Positions 45,033-54,171 of a DNA stretch of 64,000 bases are shown one piece after another. Origin of the DNA: Leptospira montravelensis (GTDB taxonomy: Bacteria > Spirochaetota > Leptospiria > Leptospirales > Leptospiraceae); assembly GCF_004770045.1 (NCBI RefSeq), contig NZ_RQFO01000011.1, positions 186,001 to 250,000 on the forward strand, written 5' to 3'. How positions within the stretch are numbered: the stretch's first letter is position 1; each line of letters opens with the position of its first letter. The notes beneath the pieces were generated by a model. That model saw only the letters and a list, made by a program, of their open reading frames with translations. It did no database searches and was not told the origin of the DNA. The translations under genes and the position numbers were made by a program.

Positions 45033-47444
45033 ATGTTAAGGAACAACAAACAAAGAATTGCCATTGGAACCGTTTTTATTGTGGTTTCAGTGATCATTGC
45101 AGGGTTCCAGGCCAAACCCATTACCGGGAAAACTGAATCTAAAACTTCTGCAAGAAAACCAGGCCTTGTTCCCGATCCATTCGAACTGTACCAAACCATC
45201 CCCCCGTTCCGAGCTCAAGGGACCAGTTCCGACCTTCCTGGAAGTTTGGATCTTAGTAATGAATTCCCATCTCCCCCAGACCAAGGAATTTACAAAGATA
45301 ATGTAGGTTATACGGTGGGTTTCGGACTCATTTCTTATTTGGAAGCCAAAAAAAAAGGGATTCGGAATTTATCTTCCATATCACCCACTTCTGCGAATGG
45401 ACAAAAAATACTCTACTCACCTAACTTTATATACAACCAATTAAACAGTGGGAAAGACCAAGCAGTATCTCTTTTGGATGCGTTGGTCCTTGCAGAAAGC
45501 CGAGGTTCTGTCTCTTTAGAACAAATGAACGAATCCTCTTCCAGTTTCCGCACAAGACCGAAAGCTGATATAGTTGAGTTTGGAAGAAAAGCTAGGCTTC
45601 GAAGAATTTATCGAATCGAACCACATGACCTGACGACCATCAAACTTGCATTAATTGAAAAAAAACCAGTGCTTGTAAGTTATTTGGTGTTTGAAAATTT
45701 TCGTGACCCAAAACCAGATACAGTTTTTGAAATCGGAACGGGCGAAATTGTAGGAGCCCAGTCTCTTGTCATTTTAGGTTTTAATGATAAAAAGAAAGCA
45801 TTCAAAGTATGGAATTCTTGGGGATCTACTTGGGGAGACCAAGGGTATCTATGGGTTTCATACGATACATTCCCTAAATATACAAAATCTGTATATGTTG
45901 CCGATTCCGAAACCGAAAACGAACTCCTGACTCCAAACAAACTGAATGATGCTTTGGAATCATTAGAATATGGGGAGCACAACCTTTATCCTCCAAAAGA
46001 AGTATTTGCTTCCCGGGGAGATTTTTCCGATCGCATTCGCATAAGTTGGTCTAGAGAAAAAAGAGCCATAGGTTATGAAGTCTATCGCAAACGAAAAATC
46101 GATAACAAATACCAATTGGTAGGGCTTTCCAAACAAGCTTTCTTTGAAGACTTTGGAATTCAAAAAAACACAGCCTACAATTACCGAGTGGCTAGTTTAG
46201 ATGAAAACTTTCTTTCGAAAGCCTCTCTGGATTCAAACGATGGTTATGCGGTTGAACCTCCGAAACCTGCGGGAATCCTTCCTGTAACTAACCTTAGGGC
46301 AACGGTAGCTCCAACAAATGATCGAATTTTATTAGAATGGGATCCGCAACCTATCTCTACCACTTATGCCATTTACAAATGGAATCCAATGGCCAGGATC
46401 TACCGATTTTTAGGCAAAACAGAAAAAACTTCCTACATTGATTTAAAAGCAAGTCGCAATGGAGATAGCGAAATCTACCAAGTGGTCCCAGAAAGAAACC
46501 AATTGATTGGTGAGTCGAGTTATTATGTTTCGGCTCACTTAGACCCTTCGGAAGTATTAAAACCACGGCCTATCAACCTAACTGCTTCCAAAGGATTGTA
46601 TGCAGGAACCACGATTCTGCAATGGGAAGGTTCGCCGAGTGCTCTTGCCTATCATATCTTTCGTAAATCGAATGGATCATGGAAAGAAATTGCAAAAACT
46701 ACAGAACTTCAATTCAAAGATAATGAATCCACTGATAAAGAATCATTTTATGCAGTAGCTTCTGAATTTGAGGGAAATTTGTTTAGTCATCCATCGGAAC
46801 CGGACATTGGGTTTCCATCTCTTGTGGCCGGCAGGTCTTTAGGAATCAAACCTCCTGAACTCAATGTTTCTGAAAATCGAAAGACAAGCGAATTTTTATT
46901 CAGCTGGAATGCGATTCCCAAAGCAACGTCTTACAAAATCTATATGCGCAAAAAAAATGATCCTGAATGGAGTCTTGTCAAAGAAACTCCAGATACAAAT
47001 TTCAAATTACAAAATCTAACCAAAAATCAGTTTTATTTTTTTGCAATCCAAACTGTTTCCAACGGAAACGGTGAAAGTTTATTTTCAAAACCTGTGACAT
47101 CAGTGATTTCAGAAACTGTGATCGATACAAAAAAAGTGAAAACTTTTGGAGAGTCCGCCATACAAAAGTTTATTGGTCCTTGGACTGCTATGTATTGGGA
47201 CGGGAAAAACAAAGTGAAACCAGTTCGTTTGACCATTGAAGCCGAAGATGTGGAAGGAAACATCATCATGAAATGGAATGAAAATGAAATCTTCCGTGGC
47301 AAAAACATTGTAGACTCTGACCTATTAGAAGAAAAAGGCAAATGGAAAATTAAACTATCACCTAACTACGATTCCTTATCAGGTGAATTTGAAGACAAAG
47401 GATTAGTTCCAGAAAAAAGCCAAATGTCTTTTATTAGAGAGTAA
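45033..47444 (+). CDS. Exported papain-like pseudoprotease with FN3 repeats
   Basis: The 803-residue protein has a signal/anchor segment (about 9-27). Residues about 65-300 follow the C1A peptidase plan: PSPPDQGIY, LYSPNFIYNQL, GAQSLVILGFND, VWNSWGSTWGDQGYLWVSY. The catalytic Cys position reads NVGYTVGF (Tyr) and the His position GAQSL (Gln), so it cannot be an ordinary cysteine protease; I see no Cys in this domain. Four FN3-like repeats follow (about 320-700), then a C-terminal beta domain of about 90 residues. It is in one operon with ExbB and TonB and may be a surface-binding protein. Confidence 0.75.
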   Translation: MLRNNKQRIAIGTVFIVVSVIIAGFQAKPITGKTESKTSARKPGLVPDPFELYQTIPPFRAQGTSSDLPGSLDLSNEFPSPPDQGIYKDNVGYTVGFGLISYLEAKKKGIRNLSSISPTSANGQKILYSPNFIYNQLNSGKDQAVSLLDALVLAESRGSVSLEQMNESSSSFRTRPKADIVEFGRKARLRRIYRIEPHDLTTIKLALIEKKPVLVSYLVFENFRDPKPDTVFEIGTGEIVGAQSLVILGFNDKKKAFKVWNSWGSTWGDQGYLWVSYDTFPKYTKSVYVADSETENELLTPNKLNDALESLEYGEHNLYPPKEVFASRGDFSDRIRISWSREKRAIGYEVYRKRKIDNKYQLVGLSKQAFFEDFGIQKNTAYNYRVASLDENFLSKASLDSNDGYAVEPPKPAGILPVTNLRATVAPTNDRILLEWDPQPISTTYAIYKWNPMARIYRFLGKTEKTSYIDLKASRNGDSEIYQVVPERNQLIGESSYYVSAHLDPSEVLKPRPINLTASKGLYAGTTILQWEGSPSALAYHIFRKSNGSWKEIAKTTELQFKDNESTDKESFYAVASEFEGNLFSHPSEPDIGFPSLVAGRSLGIKPPELNVSENRKTSEFLFSWNAIPKATSYKIYMRKKNDPEWSLVKETPDTNFKLQNLTKNQFYFFAIQTVSNGNGESLFSKPVTSVISETVIDTKKVKTFGESAIQKFIGPWTAMYWDGKNKVKPVRLTIEAEDVEGNIIMKWNENEIFRGKNIVDSDLLEEKGKWKIKLSPNYDSLSGEFEDKGLVPEKSQMSFIRE

Positions 47445-47458
47445 ACCAAAACTCGAAA

Positions 47459-47716
47459 CTAAAAGATAGTTCCGCTTTCGCAGTTTTTACGACAAGTTTT
47501 CTCTAAACCTATACAACTTCCTACAAGTGCGGCCAAGTCTGGGCCGCTATAATCGGGACTGTTCGTCGCGATTTTATAAAATGCGTCATTTCTTAAAAAA
47601 CAATTACCTTCTATCGTAGAACATTTATTTCGTTCGTAACAAGCCGAACGAAACGAAAATGGCGAACCACAGTTTATAAAAAAAATCAATGCCAGCAGTG
47701 GAAAATAAATTTTCAT
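47459..47716 (-). CDS. Small Cys-rich lipoprotein
   Basis: The 85-residue protein has a lipoprotein signal ending FFINC (Cys16) and seven more Cys in the short mature part (RSACYERNKC, GNCFL, GSCIGLEKTCRKNCES), which suggests a disulfide-knit domain. It overlaps the end of the UDP-glucose pyrophosphorylase gene by four bases. Confidence 0.65.
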   Translation of the reverse strand: MKIYFPLLALIFFINCGSPFSFRSACYERNKCSTIEGNCFLRNDAFYKIATNSPDYSGPDLAALVGSCIGLEKTCRKNCESGTIF

Positions 47717-49125
47717 AATGTGATGGTTTCGTTTTCAAATTCATTTCTACCAAATGAAGAAATGGATTTTAATCCACCCGATACATTCTGAAACAGAACT
47801 TTACCCTTGATCGTGATGGGGATATCAAATAAAATTTCACCTGTTACTTTCAATTCTTCACAATGCACTAAAGACGGATACTTTTGGAAAAGATGATCGA
47901 ATTGATGTATTTTTTTATAATAGGTTTCATCAAGTTGGACAAGAATTTCCCCAAGCCCTGCGGCCTTTCTTTCCTTTGTCATCGTGAGTGAAAAGTCAGA
48001 ATTAAGTACATAGGCATCGGAACGACGAATCAAATAATCTTCAGTTTTTTTAACAGGGGCAAACCTGTCTCGTGGGATGATGATTCCTTTAAATTTAGAA
48101 AAATTTCCCACAGCACTTCCCATAGCCGTCTCTAATTGGATCACTGATTTCCCTTCTACTTGTTTGGGATTGACAATAAGTGATAAGGAAAAGTTTCCTT
48201 GGTTAAATCTTTCTTTTAAGGCACGAAGATTGATCCAGAGATTGTTCGTTGAAAAAGTTCTAAATTTGCCTAGCCCACTAAACTCATTTTCATGTTCTTT
48301 GGGAACTTGAGCTGTTTCTAATAACTCATATTTTATAAATTTCCCACCAACCATTTTGCGGTAGATGGCCCCTCCCTTTTTGTCTGCTAAAGTTTTAGGA
48401 GTCATTTCCATTGCAAAATGAATGTCTTCTTTTAATAGATAACTAACAATATGCGGATCAACAGTGGCACCTAAGTTGTCCCCATTGGAAAGAAAGGCAA
48501 TTTCATAACCTTTAGAAAGTAATTCATCCAAAATGCCTTCTTGGACCATCGTAAAATAAATATCACCATGACCAGGTGGGCACCAGTTTTCTTTTTCATT
48601 TTTGTTTTGGATGGGCGCAAATGTTTCTGCATCTAACCTTGGAACTTTGTTTTGTAAAAAACTAGTTCTAAGAGTTTGTTTGAATCCGTTTTTTTCTAAT
48701 TCCTTTTGTGAGTCTTTTTGTGTATTATAAGAATCCATAAAAAGGAGAGGAACATCTATCCCATACTCGGAACGGATGTATTCAATTTGTTTTGCCATAA
48801 CGGCAAGAAAAGACATCGAATCCTTAATCGGTATCAGGGACTTGGCCTTGTCCAAACCCATACTGGTTCCAAGTCCGCCATTGAGTTTGATGACAACCAA
48901 TTTGGAAAGTAAACCTAAATCTGTAGGATAGGATGAATGTATGGATTCTAAAGAAATTTCATCGGTTTTTGGATCTAAATCGCCAACTTCTTCCCATTTG
49001 ACAATTCCGGTTTCGCCGTTTCTCACAGCATCCACCTTCGTGATAAAATCGGCAATGAATGCATCTGTGAGGCCTGCCGCTTTCATGGTTTCTCTGATCA
49101 GTTGGTCCGATTTCTGTTTTTCCAT
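47713..49125 (-). CDS. UTP-glucose-1-phosphate uridylyltransferase (eukaryotic type)
   Basis: It makes UDP-glucose from UTP and glucose 1-phosphate. The 470-residue protein from the ATG at 49125 (AAGGGA before it) shows the UGP2-family blocks: KLNGGLGTSMGLDKAKSLI (nucleotide loop), CPPGHGDIY, FLSNGDNLGA with the metal Asp, and NLWINLRAL. A beta-helix C-terminus ends the protein. This type is unlike bacterial GalU. It supplies UDP-sugars for envelope glycans such as those of the glycan operon. Confidence 0.92.
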   Translation of the reverse strand: MEKQKSDQLIRETMKAAGLTDAFIADFITKVDAVRNGETGIVKWEEVGDLDPKTDEISLESIHSSYPTDLGLLSKLVVIKLNGGLGTSMGLDKAKSLIPIKDSMSFLAVMAKQIEYIRSEYGIDVPLLFMDSYNTQKDSQKELEKNGFKQTLRTSFLQNKVPRLDAETFAPIQNKNEKENWCPPGHGDIYFTMVQEGILDELLSKGYEIAFLSNGDNLGATVDPHIVSYLLKEDIHFAMEMTPKTLADKKGGAIYRKMVGGKFIKYELLETAQVPKEHENEFSGLGKFRTFSTNNLWINLRALKERFNQGNFSLSLIVNPKQVEGKSVIQLETAMGSAVGNFSKFKGIIIPRDRFAPVKKTEDYLIRRSDAYVLNSDFSLTMTKERKAAGLGEILVQLDETYYKKIHQFDHLFQKYPSLVHCEELKVTGEILFDIPITIKGKVLFQNVSGGLKSISSFGRNEFENETITL

Positions 49126-49126
49126 A

Positions 49127-49492
49127 TCATTTCCCTTCGTGTGGTTCCCCAAGTTCAATCCTGTAGGGCTCATCCGAAATCCCTGGATTCCATAAAAAAA
49201 ATACGAGAATACTGCGGCCCTCTACTTTGGGAACAGCAACAGTTTCCTTTCTTTCGTATTTTGGCATAAAAACTTCGAAATTGTACATCCAATACTTACC
49301 CTTTTTTCTGGTTACTTGGCGTATCCCCTGTTTCAAAGGATCGTTTCTAGTCAATTTTCCATAAGGAAGGGGGTATTTTGTTTCCCAAATTTGGGGCAAA
49401 AGCTTCGCTGCATCTTCATAATTCCCGGGATTTGCCCAGAGAAAGCTTGAGAAAAACCCAAAACATAAAATAAGTGAGAAACTCAAACGCAT
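49127..49492 (-). CDS. Exported protein of unknown function
   Basis: The 121-residue protein has a signal peptide (about 1-20, cleavage after LWA). The mature part is small, with a beta-rich C-terminal half and no Cys. Its stop is one base before the uridylyltransferase start, so it is probably the first gene of that operon. No family recognised. Confidence 0.6.
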   Translation of the reverse strand: MRLSFSLILCFGFFSSFLWANPGNYEDAAKLLPQIWETKYPLPYGKLTRNDPLKQGIRQVTRKKGKYWMYNFEVFMPKYERKETVAVPKVEGRSILVFFLWNPGISDEPYRIELGEPHEGK

Positions 49493-49607
49493 ACGATTCT
49501 AAAAGGCAATCCTATGTGAGTACGGTTATCGGTCAATTCAGGAATTCTTCTGGTGTAGGAATTGATTTTCATAGACAAGAATTGAGTCTGGCAGAATTAT
49601 TTAATTC

Positions 49608-50456
49608 ATGTTTCGATTTATAGAATATCTGGAACGTTTTTGGGCGCTTCTATCGTTTTATCTCCCCAGCCATTTGTTTGTGGAAAACAATAAGGATAAA
49701 AACATTTTGATAGTCCCTGGTTTTCAGGCTGGGCGTTCCTACTATTCGAGACTTAAATCCAATTTAGATAATTTGGGTTTTAAAGTAGGAATTCTTTCCA
49801 CTCTCAGAAACCCCCTTTCCTTGGAAGAGGCTGTCAAACATCTTGCCAGCCAAATCCTAACGGCACCTAACGAAGTTACTTTGATTGCACACAATACGGG
49901 AGGACTCCTCGTTTTGATTTTGCCTGATGAAGCCAGACGAAAGGTGAAACGACTCATCACTCTCGGAACTCCCTTTCATGGTTCAGATCGTTTTACGAAC
50001 ACAAGACAATCCTATTGGGGTTATGAATCTGATTGGGTAAAAACAAATTACAAAAATGCATTGTTCTTTCCCCTCTTCCAACCTCTATCTGCGATTGAAG
50101 ATTTTTCCTTTCCTCCACAAGAAAGTACAGAATTTGGCCAAGGCCGTGATCTTTGGTTCGACATTCCAGGGAATTATAACTTAGTTCGTCGAAACGAAAA
50201 CATTCGGACTCTTAGAGAATTTTTAGGTACACCCAAAGACAATATAAACATTCCTGCTTCACCAAAAGCAAATCCAGAGTTTGCTGTCCCTAAAAAGATT
50301 GAAGTGGATTTTTCAAAATACGAACCATCAGTTTACAAAAAGAACCAAAAACAATTAACAGCAAAAAAGAAATCGGCAGCAAAAAAAGCCAAACCAACAC
50401 AGAATCAAAAACAGATAGCGAAACCAAAAGCCAAAAAAAAGACGAAAAAACGTTAG
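49608..50456 (+). CDS. Alpha/beta hydrolase-like protein with Ser-to-Asn nucleophile and Lys-rich tail
   Basis: The 282-residue protein has the lipase/PGAP1-like plan: ILIVPGFQAG (oxyanion strand), VTLIAHNTGGL (nucleophile elbow) and LITLGTPFHGSDRF. In the elbow the usual GHSxGG reads AHNTGG, so the catalytic Ser is Asn96 and normal esterase activity is unlikely. Residues about 245-282 are Lys/Ala/Pro repeats (AKKKSAAKKAKP), similar to the tail of the ferritin-like protein at 29 kb. Confidence 0.75.
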   Translation: MFRFIEYLERFWALLSFYLPSHLFVENNKDKNILIVPGFQAGRSYYSRLKSNLDNLGFKVGILSTLRNPLSLEEAVKHLASQILTAPNEVTLIAHNTGGLLVLILPDEARRKVKRLITLGTPFHGSDRFTNTRQSYWGYESDWVKTNYKNALFFPLFQPLSAIEDFSFPPQESTEFGQGRDLWFDIPGNYNLVRRNENIRTLREFLGTPKDNINIPASPKANPEFAVPKKIEVDFSKYEPSVYKKNQKQLTAKKKSAAKKAKPTQNQKQIAKPKAKKKTKKR

Positions 50457-50478
50457 ATTTTTAGAGTTTTTACAAAAA

Positions 50479-50509
50479 AAACTGCCCGCCAAACAGCGGA
50501 CAGTTTTTT
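50479..50509. terminator. Bidirectional rho-independent terminator
   Basis: The hairpin AACTGCCCGC / GCGGACAGTT has one mismatch, with A-run before and T-run after. It serves the convergent hydrolase and copper-protein genes. Confidence 0.8.
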
Positions 50510-50543
50510 CATTCTAAATCTGTTCTTTAGTAGAATCGATTTA

Positions 50544-50990
50544 TTAAACTTTCTTTAATTCCTTTACGCAAGCAAGGCAGCTGTCTCTGCATTCTTTACA
50601 AACTGCGTGGTGGTTCGCATGTTTATCACATTCTTTAGCACAAGCCTCACAAACTTCAATACAAAGGTTTGCTAACTTCTTTGTATAAGTAGAAGATTGG
50701 CTTGCGAGTTTTACAAAGGATTCACATAAACTAATCACTTCTCTTGTACTTGTGGCGCAAGCCGCTAGTGACTTATCTCCCTTTCCTAGTTCGGTAAGAC
50801 AATGACTTAGGCAAACCTCAGCCGCAAGTTGGCAATGCATTGCTGCCATCATTGCTTTTGAATATTTGGATTTTCCAGAAGTGGAAGCTGCCATAGTGGA
50901 GTGATCATGGTCTTCTGCGGAAAGTGTAGATAAAATCCCTGAAACGGCAACTGCCATTCCGGCTTTTTGTAATAATTCTTTGCGATTCAT
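50544..50990 (-). CDS. Csp1-like copper storage protein (DUF326 family)
   Basis: The 148-residue protein has an N-terminal signal-like segment (about 1-26) and a His-rich start (EDHDHS). A four-helix bundle with 13 Cys follows (HCQLAAEVCLSHC, CIEVCEACAKECDKH, CKECRDSCLACV). Csp1 of methanotrophs also carries 13 Cys that hold Cu(I) inside the bundle. It probably stores or detoxifies copper outside the cytoplasm. A Cys-containing lipoprotein gene lies just upstream in the same direction. Confidence 0.85.
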   Translation of the reverse strand: MNRKELLQKAGMAVAVSGILSTLSAEDHDHSTMAASTSGKSKYSKAMMAAMHCQLAAEVCLSHCLTELGKGDKSLAACATSTREVISLCESFVKLASQSSTYTKKLANLCIEVCEACAKECDKHANHHAVCKECRDSCLACVKELKKV

Positions 50991-51040
50991 AATATATAAC
51001 CTCTGTTAAGTTTTAAAAACAAATAAATTCAAAATCACTT

Positions 51041-51057
51041 CACCTAAAAAATAGGTG
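51041..51057. promoter_or_regulatory. Inverted repeat before the copper-protein gene
   Basis: CACCTA-AAAAA-TAGGTG is a perfect 6-base inverted repeat, about 50 bases upstream of the Csp start. It may be an operator or a weak mRNA hairpin. Confidence 0.35.
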
Positions 51058-51065
51058 TGGCGATC

Positions 51066-51443
51066 TCAAATCAGAAGTCGTATCGTCTTTGTGGGGAAAT
51101 AAATAGGGAAATGGCGCTGGTCCGAAATAAGACGCGTTGTGAATGAATTTTGTAGAAACTGTGGTTTTAAAACGGAGAACCCGTTTCCGCTCCAAGCCAG
51201 AAATTTTATCTGCTTCCAGATCGAAAAATCTGTCCCACTAGAAGATAGAAGTTCTTCATGTGTGATAGGGCATTCGCAAGAATTTGTAGAATCCTCTTTG
51301 GAATCTGTAGTTTGGTGACAAGGCGGAACACTGACACGTTCTACAAATTTCTCTGCAGAAGTACAAAATCCGAATGCGGAGGATTTACACCCTAAATAGG
51401 CGAGAAAAATTAGAATGAATCCAATTACAAACTTACGTTTCAT
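51066..51443 (-). CDS. Cys-containing lipoprotein, possibly copper-related
   Basis: The 125-residue protein has a lipoprotein signal (LAYLGC, Cys19) and further Cys/His (FGFCTS, VPPCHQ, SCECPITHEEL) that could bind copper. The C-terminal 45 residues are basic/aromatic. I do not recognise the family; the link to copper rests on the Csp gene 75 bases downstream. Confidence 0.55.
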   Translation of the reverse strand: MKRKFVIGFILIFLAYLGCKSSAFGFCTSAEKFVERVSVPPCHQTTDSKEDSTNSCECPITHEELLSSSGTDFSIWKQIKFLAWSGNGFSVLKPQFLQNSFTTRLISDQRHFPIYFPTKTIRLLI

Positions 51444-51483
51444 GCTCTTCCGCTACAGTGCTTAGACGATCTTATCTTACTCT

Positions 51484-52707
51484 TTAAAATAAATTCTTCA
51501 AGCCTTTTCCTGCCACAATAAAGGTTCCGATGGTAGATCCTATCTGAGGAAGAAAAAAAACGAGAAAGATATGAAGGACACGATTTTTCCAAAACCCAGC
51601 TACAGATTCTGAATCATCTGCAATGTGTTCGAAGTCTTCCACAAGTGGTTTTCGCAAATAGGATTCGGATAAAGCACTCACCCAACCTGCTTTAAAGATG
51701 GGAACAAAGGTTCCAATCGGTGCTGTGATAAAAGCAAGTAAAATAGAGATGGGATGTGCCCAAGCAATGAGAGCACCAAGGGCAGCAAGTCCACCTTTGA
51801 TATAAATGAGTTTTGAGAATAAATCCATCCCTGCTTCGCCGCCTTGACTCCAAGTGGTATACCCAATCAGGCCGGCAAAAAAAACAGGATACAAAATAAG
51901 ACTAATATTGTCCCACCATTTGCGTTTAGGAACTTCATCTAACACAGATAAATCGTTAATTGATTGAATATTTCGTTCGATCCCAGCTAAATGTCCTGCA
52001 CCCACAACAGCCAAAACTTTTTTGGCCGAATTTCCTTCTGCAGCTTGGCGAATTTTTTCTGCTAAATACACATCCCTTTCATCAATGATGACATGTTTGA
52101 CAGACTCATATTTTTTGGGAATTTGAGAGAATAAATCTTTGAGAATGTCATCTGATTTCATCTCTTCAATTTTATCATCTGAAACATCTTCACGAACCAG
52201 AAGAGAAGTAAGTAGAGCGCTAAAAAGATACATTTTAGAGAAAAATCCTACGTTTCCCCAAGACCTTTTTAATGTGGTTTGGATTTCGCGGTCTACGGCA
52301 ATGACTGGTTTTTCCAGTTCTCGACCCAGAGTGATTGCTTTTCGCATTTCATCTCCAGGTTTGATATCTTTGTTTCCAATTTTTTTCTGGAAGGAAGACA
52401 GAATAAGACTGGATAAAAGTAACCACATCTTTCTTTCTTTAAAAACTTTAAATATATCTAATTTTTTTAGATAATCGGGGTCTTCTACAGACTTCATCCT
52501 AGATTCACATAACTCTACACAAATGATATCTGGTTTTAGTGTCTGAATCATTTTTTCGACTTCTTCTACACTTTGTTTGGACACATGGGCCGTTCCAAGG
52601 ATGTGAACTTCCGTTTTTCCTATGGTTTGGAAAAGATATGGTTCCGTTGTTTTGGAACCTTTTTTGGTAGAATTTCTTGGGGGAGTTGATTTTTTGATTG
52701 AACGCAT
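51484..52707 (-). CDS. TraB/PrgY family membrane protein
   Basis: The 407-residue protein has a basic N-terminus, then the TraB domain with VHILGTAHVSKQSVEEV, ICVELCESR and VVGAGHLAGI, and about four to five C-terminal helices. The family includes putative metalloproteases that degrade peptide pheromones in Gram-positives; the role here is unknown. It is divergent from cheD with a 60-base gap. Confidence 0.85.
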   Translation of the reverse strand: MRSIKKSTPPRNSTKKGSKTTEPYLFQTIGKTEVHILGTAHVSKQSVEEVEKMIQTLKPDIICVELCESRMKSVEDPDYLKKLDIFKVFKERKMWLLLSSLILSSFQKKIGNKDIKPGDEMRKAITLGRELEKPVIAVDREIQTTLKRSWGNVGFFSKMYLFSALLTSLLVREDVSDDKIEEMKSDDILKDLFSQIPKKYESVKHVIIDERDVYLAEKIRQAAEGNSAKKVLAVVGAGHLAGIERNIQSINDLSVLDEVPKRKWWDNISLILYPVFFAGLIGYTTWSQGGEAGMDLFSKLIYIKGGLAALGALIAWAHPISILLAFITAPIGTFVPIFKAGWVSALSESYLRKPLVEDFEHIADDSESVAGFWKNRVLHIFLVFFLPQIGSTIGTFIVAGKGLKNLF

Positions 52708-52767
52708 AAGGAAAGGTTACTATCTATAATACCTAAGTAACGGTTCCACTCTCTAGAAACAAGTAGA

Positions 52768-53271
52768 ATGTCTATAAAATCCAAAATCATCAATGTGGGA
52801 ATTGCCGACATCAAGGTCGGAAAAGATATGGATGTGCTCCGAACTACATTGGGTTCGTGCATAGGAATCGTTTTGTATGATCCAGAACAGAAAGTGGGAG
52901 CCATTTCCCATATCATGCTTGCCAAAGATCCCACAGGTAAAGATGCGATAAAGTTTCCGCACAAGTACGGAGAAACTGCCCTACCCATTCTCATTGAGAT
53001 GATGAAACAACAAGGTTCCAATATTGGGCAATACTCTTGCCGTATGTTTGGTGGGGCCTCCATGTTCAAAGGAATCAACTCCCAGTTTTTGCAAAACATT
53101 GGGGAACAGAATATCATTATTGTCAAAAAATTTATGGAAGAGAATAAAATCCCTGTCATTGTGGAAGATGTGGCGGGGAACGAAGGAAGAACGATCAGTC
53201 TTTACTGTGACGATGGACGCGTGTTGTTAAAAAAAGCTGGTATGGAAAAATACCTTTATAAGGTGCGTTAG
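52768..53271 (+). CDS. cheD: CheD chemoreceptor glutamine deamidase
   Basis: It deamidates or demethylates chemoreceptors and may bind CheC. The 167-residue protein has the catalytic Cys31 in TLGSCIG and His48 in ISHIML, with the MFGGASMF block. It is followed after 6 bases by an HDOD gene, a class often tied to signalling and motility. Confidence 0.95.
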   Translation: MSIKSKIINVGIADIKVGKDMDVLRTTLGSCIGIVLYDPEQKVGAISHIMLAKDPTGKDAIKFPHKYGETALPILIEMMKQQGSNIGQYSCRMFGGASMFKGINSQFLQNIGEQNIIIVKKFMEENKIPVIVEDVAGNEGRTISLYCDDGRVLLKKAGMEKYLYKVR

Positions 53272-53277
53272 GCGAAT

Positions 53278-54132
53278 ATGCTAAAATCGAAGGTTGATGA
53301 AATATTACAAGACGTAAATAAACTACCTGCCATTTCGTCGGTTGTATCAAAGGTATTGGAAAAACTCCAAAAACCAGACGTAAATATTGCAGACCTAGCT
53401 CAGGAAATTTCTAAGGATCCTGCCATTACCGCAAACGTAATTAAACTTTCTAACTCGGCTTATTACAGAGCATCCAAACCCATTCGTACGGTCCAAGAGG
53501 CACTTATGACTCTTGGAATCAAAACAGTAAAAGAAATTGTACTACTCACTGCAGCCAAAGGCATCCTATCGCAAGACCTAAATAGTTACCAACTAGAGGC
53601 AGCCCAACTTTGGTCCTCTTCTTTACTCGTAGCAGAACTTTCTAGTAAAATCGTACAACATAAAAAACTTAAAATTGATAAGGACCTTGCCTTTACTTCT
53701 GGATTGTTATGTAGTGTTGGTAAAATCGTTTTGGCCCAGTTCTTTAGTCCGGTAATGATGCAAATCAAAGCAGATCTAAAAGACAACCAAGAACCCTTCC
53801 CTAACTTAGAGAAAAAGTACTTTGGATACACTCATATGGAAGTGTCCGAAAACCTCTTAAAACGTTGGAACTTTCCACAAGAACTTACAGATGTAGTTGC
53901 TAATTACCTAACCCCAGAAAATTCGAAAAATAATCCAATTTTAACATCTGTGGTACATATTGCGAGTATCCTCATTGTTGTGTCTGGAATTGGTATCGAT
54001 ATCGGTGGGGAATCTGTCCCTATTTCCCCTTTTGCACTTAGCCAAACAGGTGTTACAGAGGCAGATATCGAAACCTACTTTGTTCACATCCCTGACTTAC
54101 AAGCCGGTTTAGCTGATTTGTTAAACGTATAG
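53278..54132 (+). CDS. HDOD domain signalling protein
   Basis: The 284-residue protein is a single HDOD domain with LPAISSVVSKVLEKLQKPD, ISKDPAITANVIKLSNSAYYRA, TLGIKTVKEIVL and GLLCSVGKIVLAQ. The phosphohydrolase residues of true HD domains are missing, as usual for HDOD. It may act in chemotaxis together with cheD. Confidence 0.9.
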   Translation: MLKSKVDEILQDVNKLPAISSVVSKVLEKLQKPDVNIADLAQEISKDPAITANVIKLSNSAYYRASKPIRTVQEALMTLGIKTVKEIVLLTAAKGILSQDLNSYQLEAAQLWSSSLLVAELSSKIVQHKKLKIDKDLAFTSGLLCSVGKIVLAQFFSPVMMQIKADLKDNQEPFPNLEKKYFGYTHMEVSENLLKRWNFPQELTDVVANYLTPENSKNNPILTSVVHIASILIVVSGIGIDIGGESVPISPFALSQTGVTEADIETYFVHIPDLQAGLADLLNV

Positions 54133-54171
54133 TTTTTAACCATCGTACTACAAAAGTTTGAACCAGATTTT

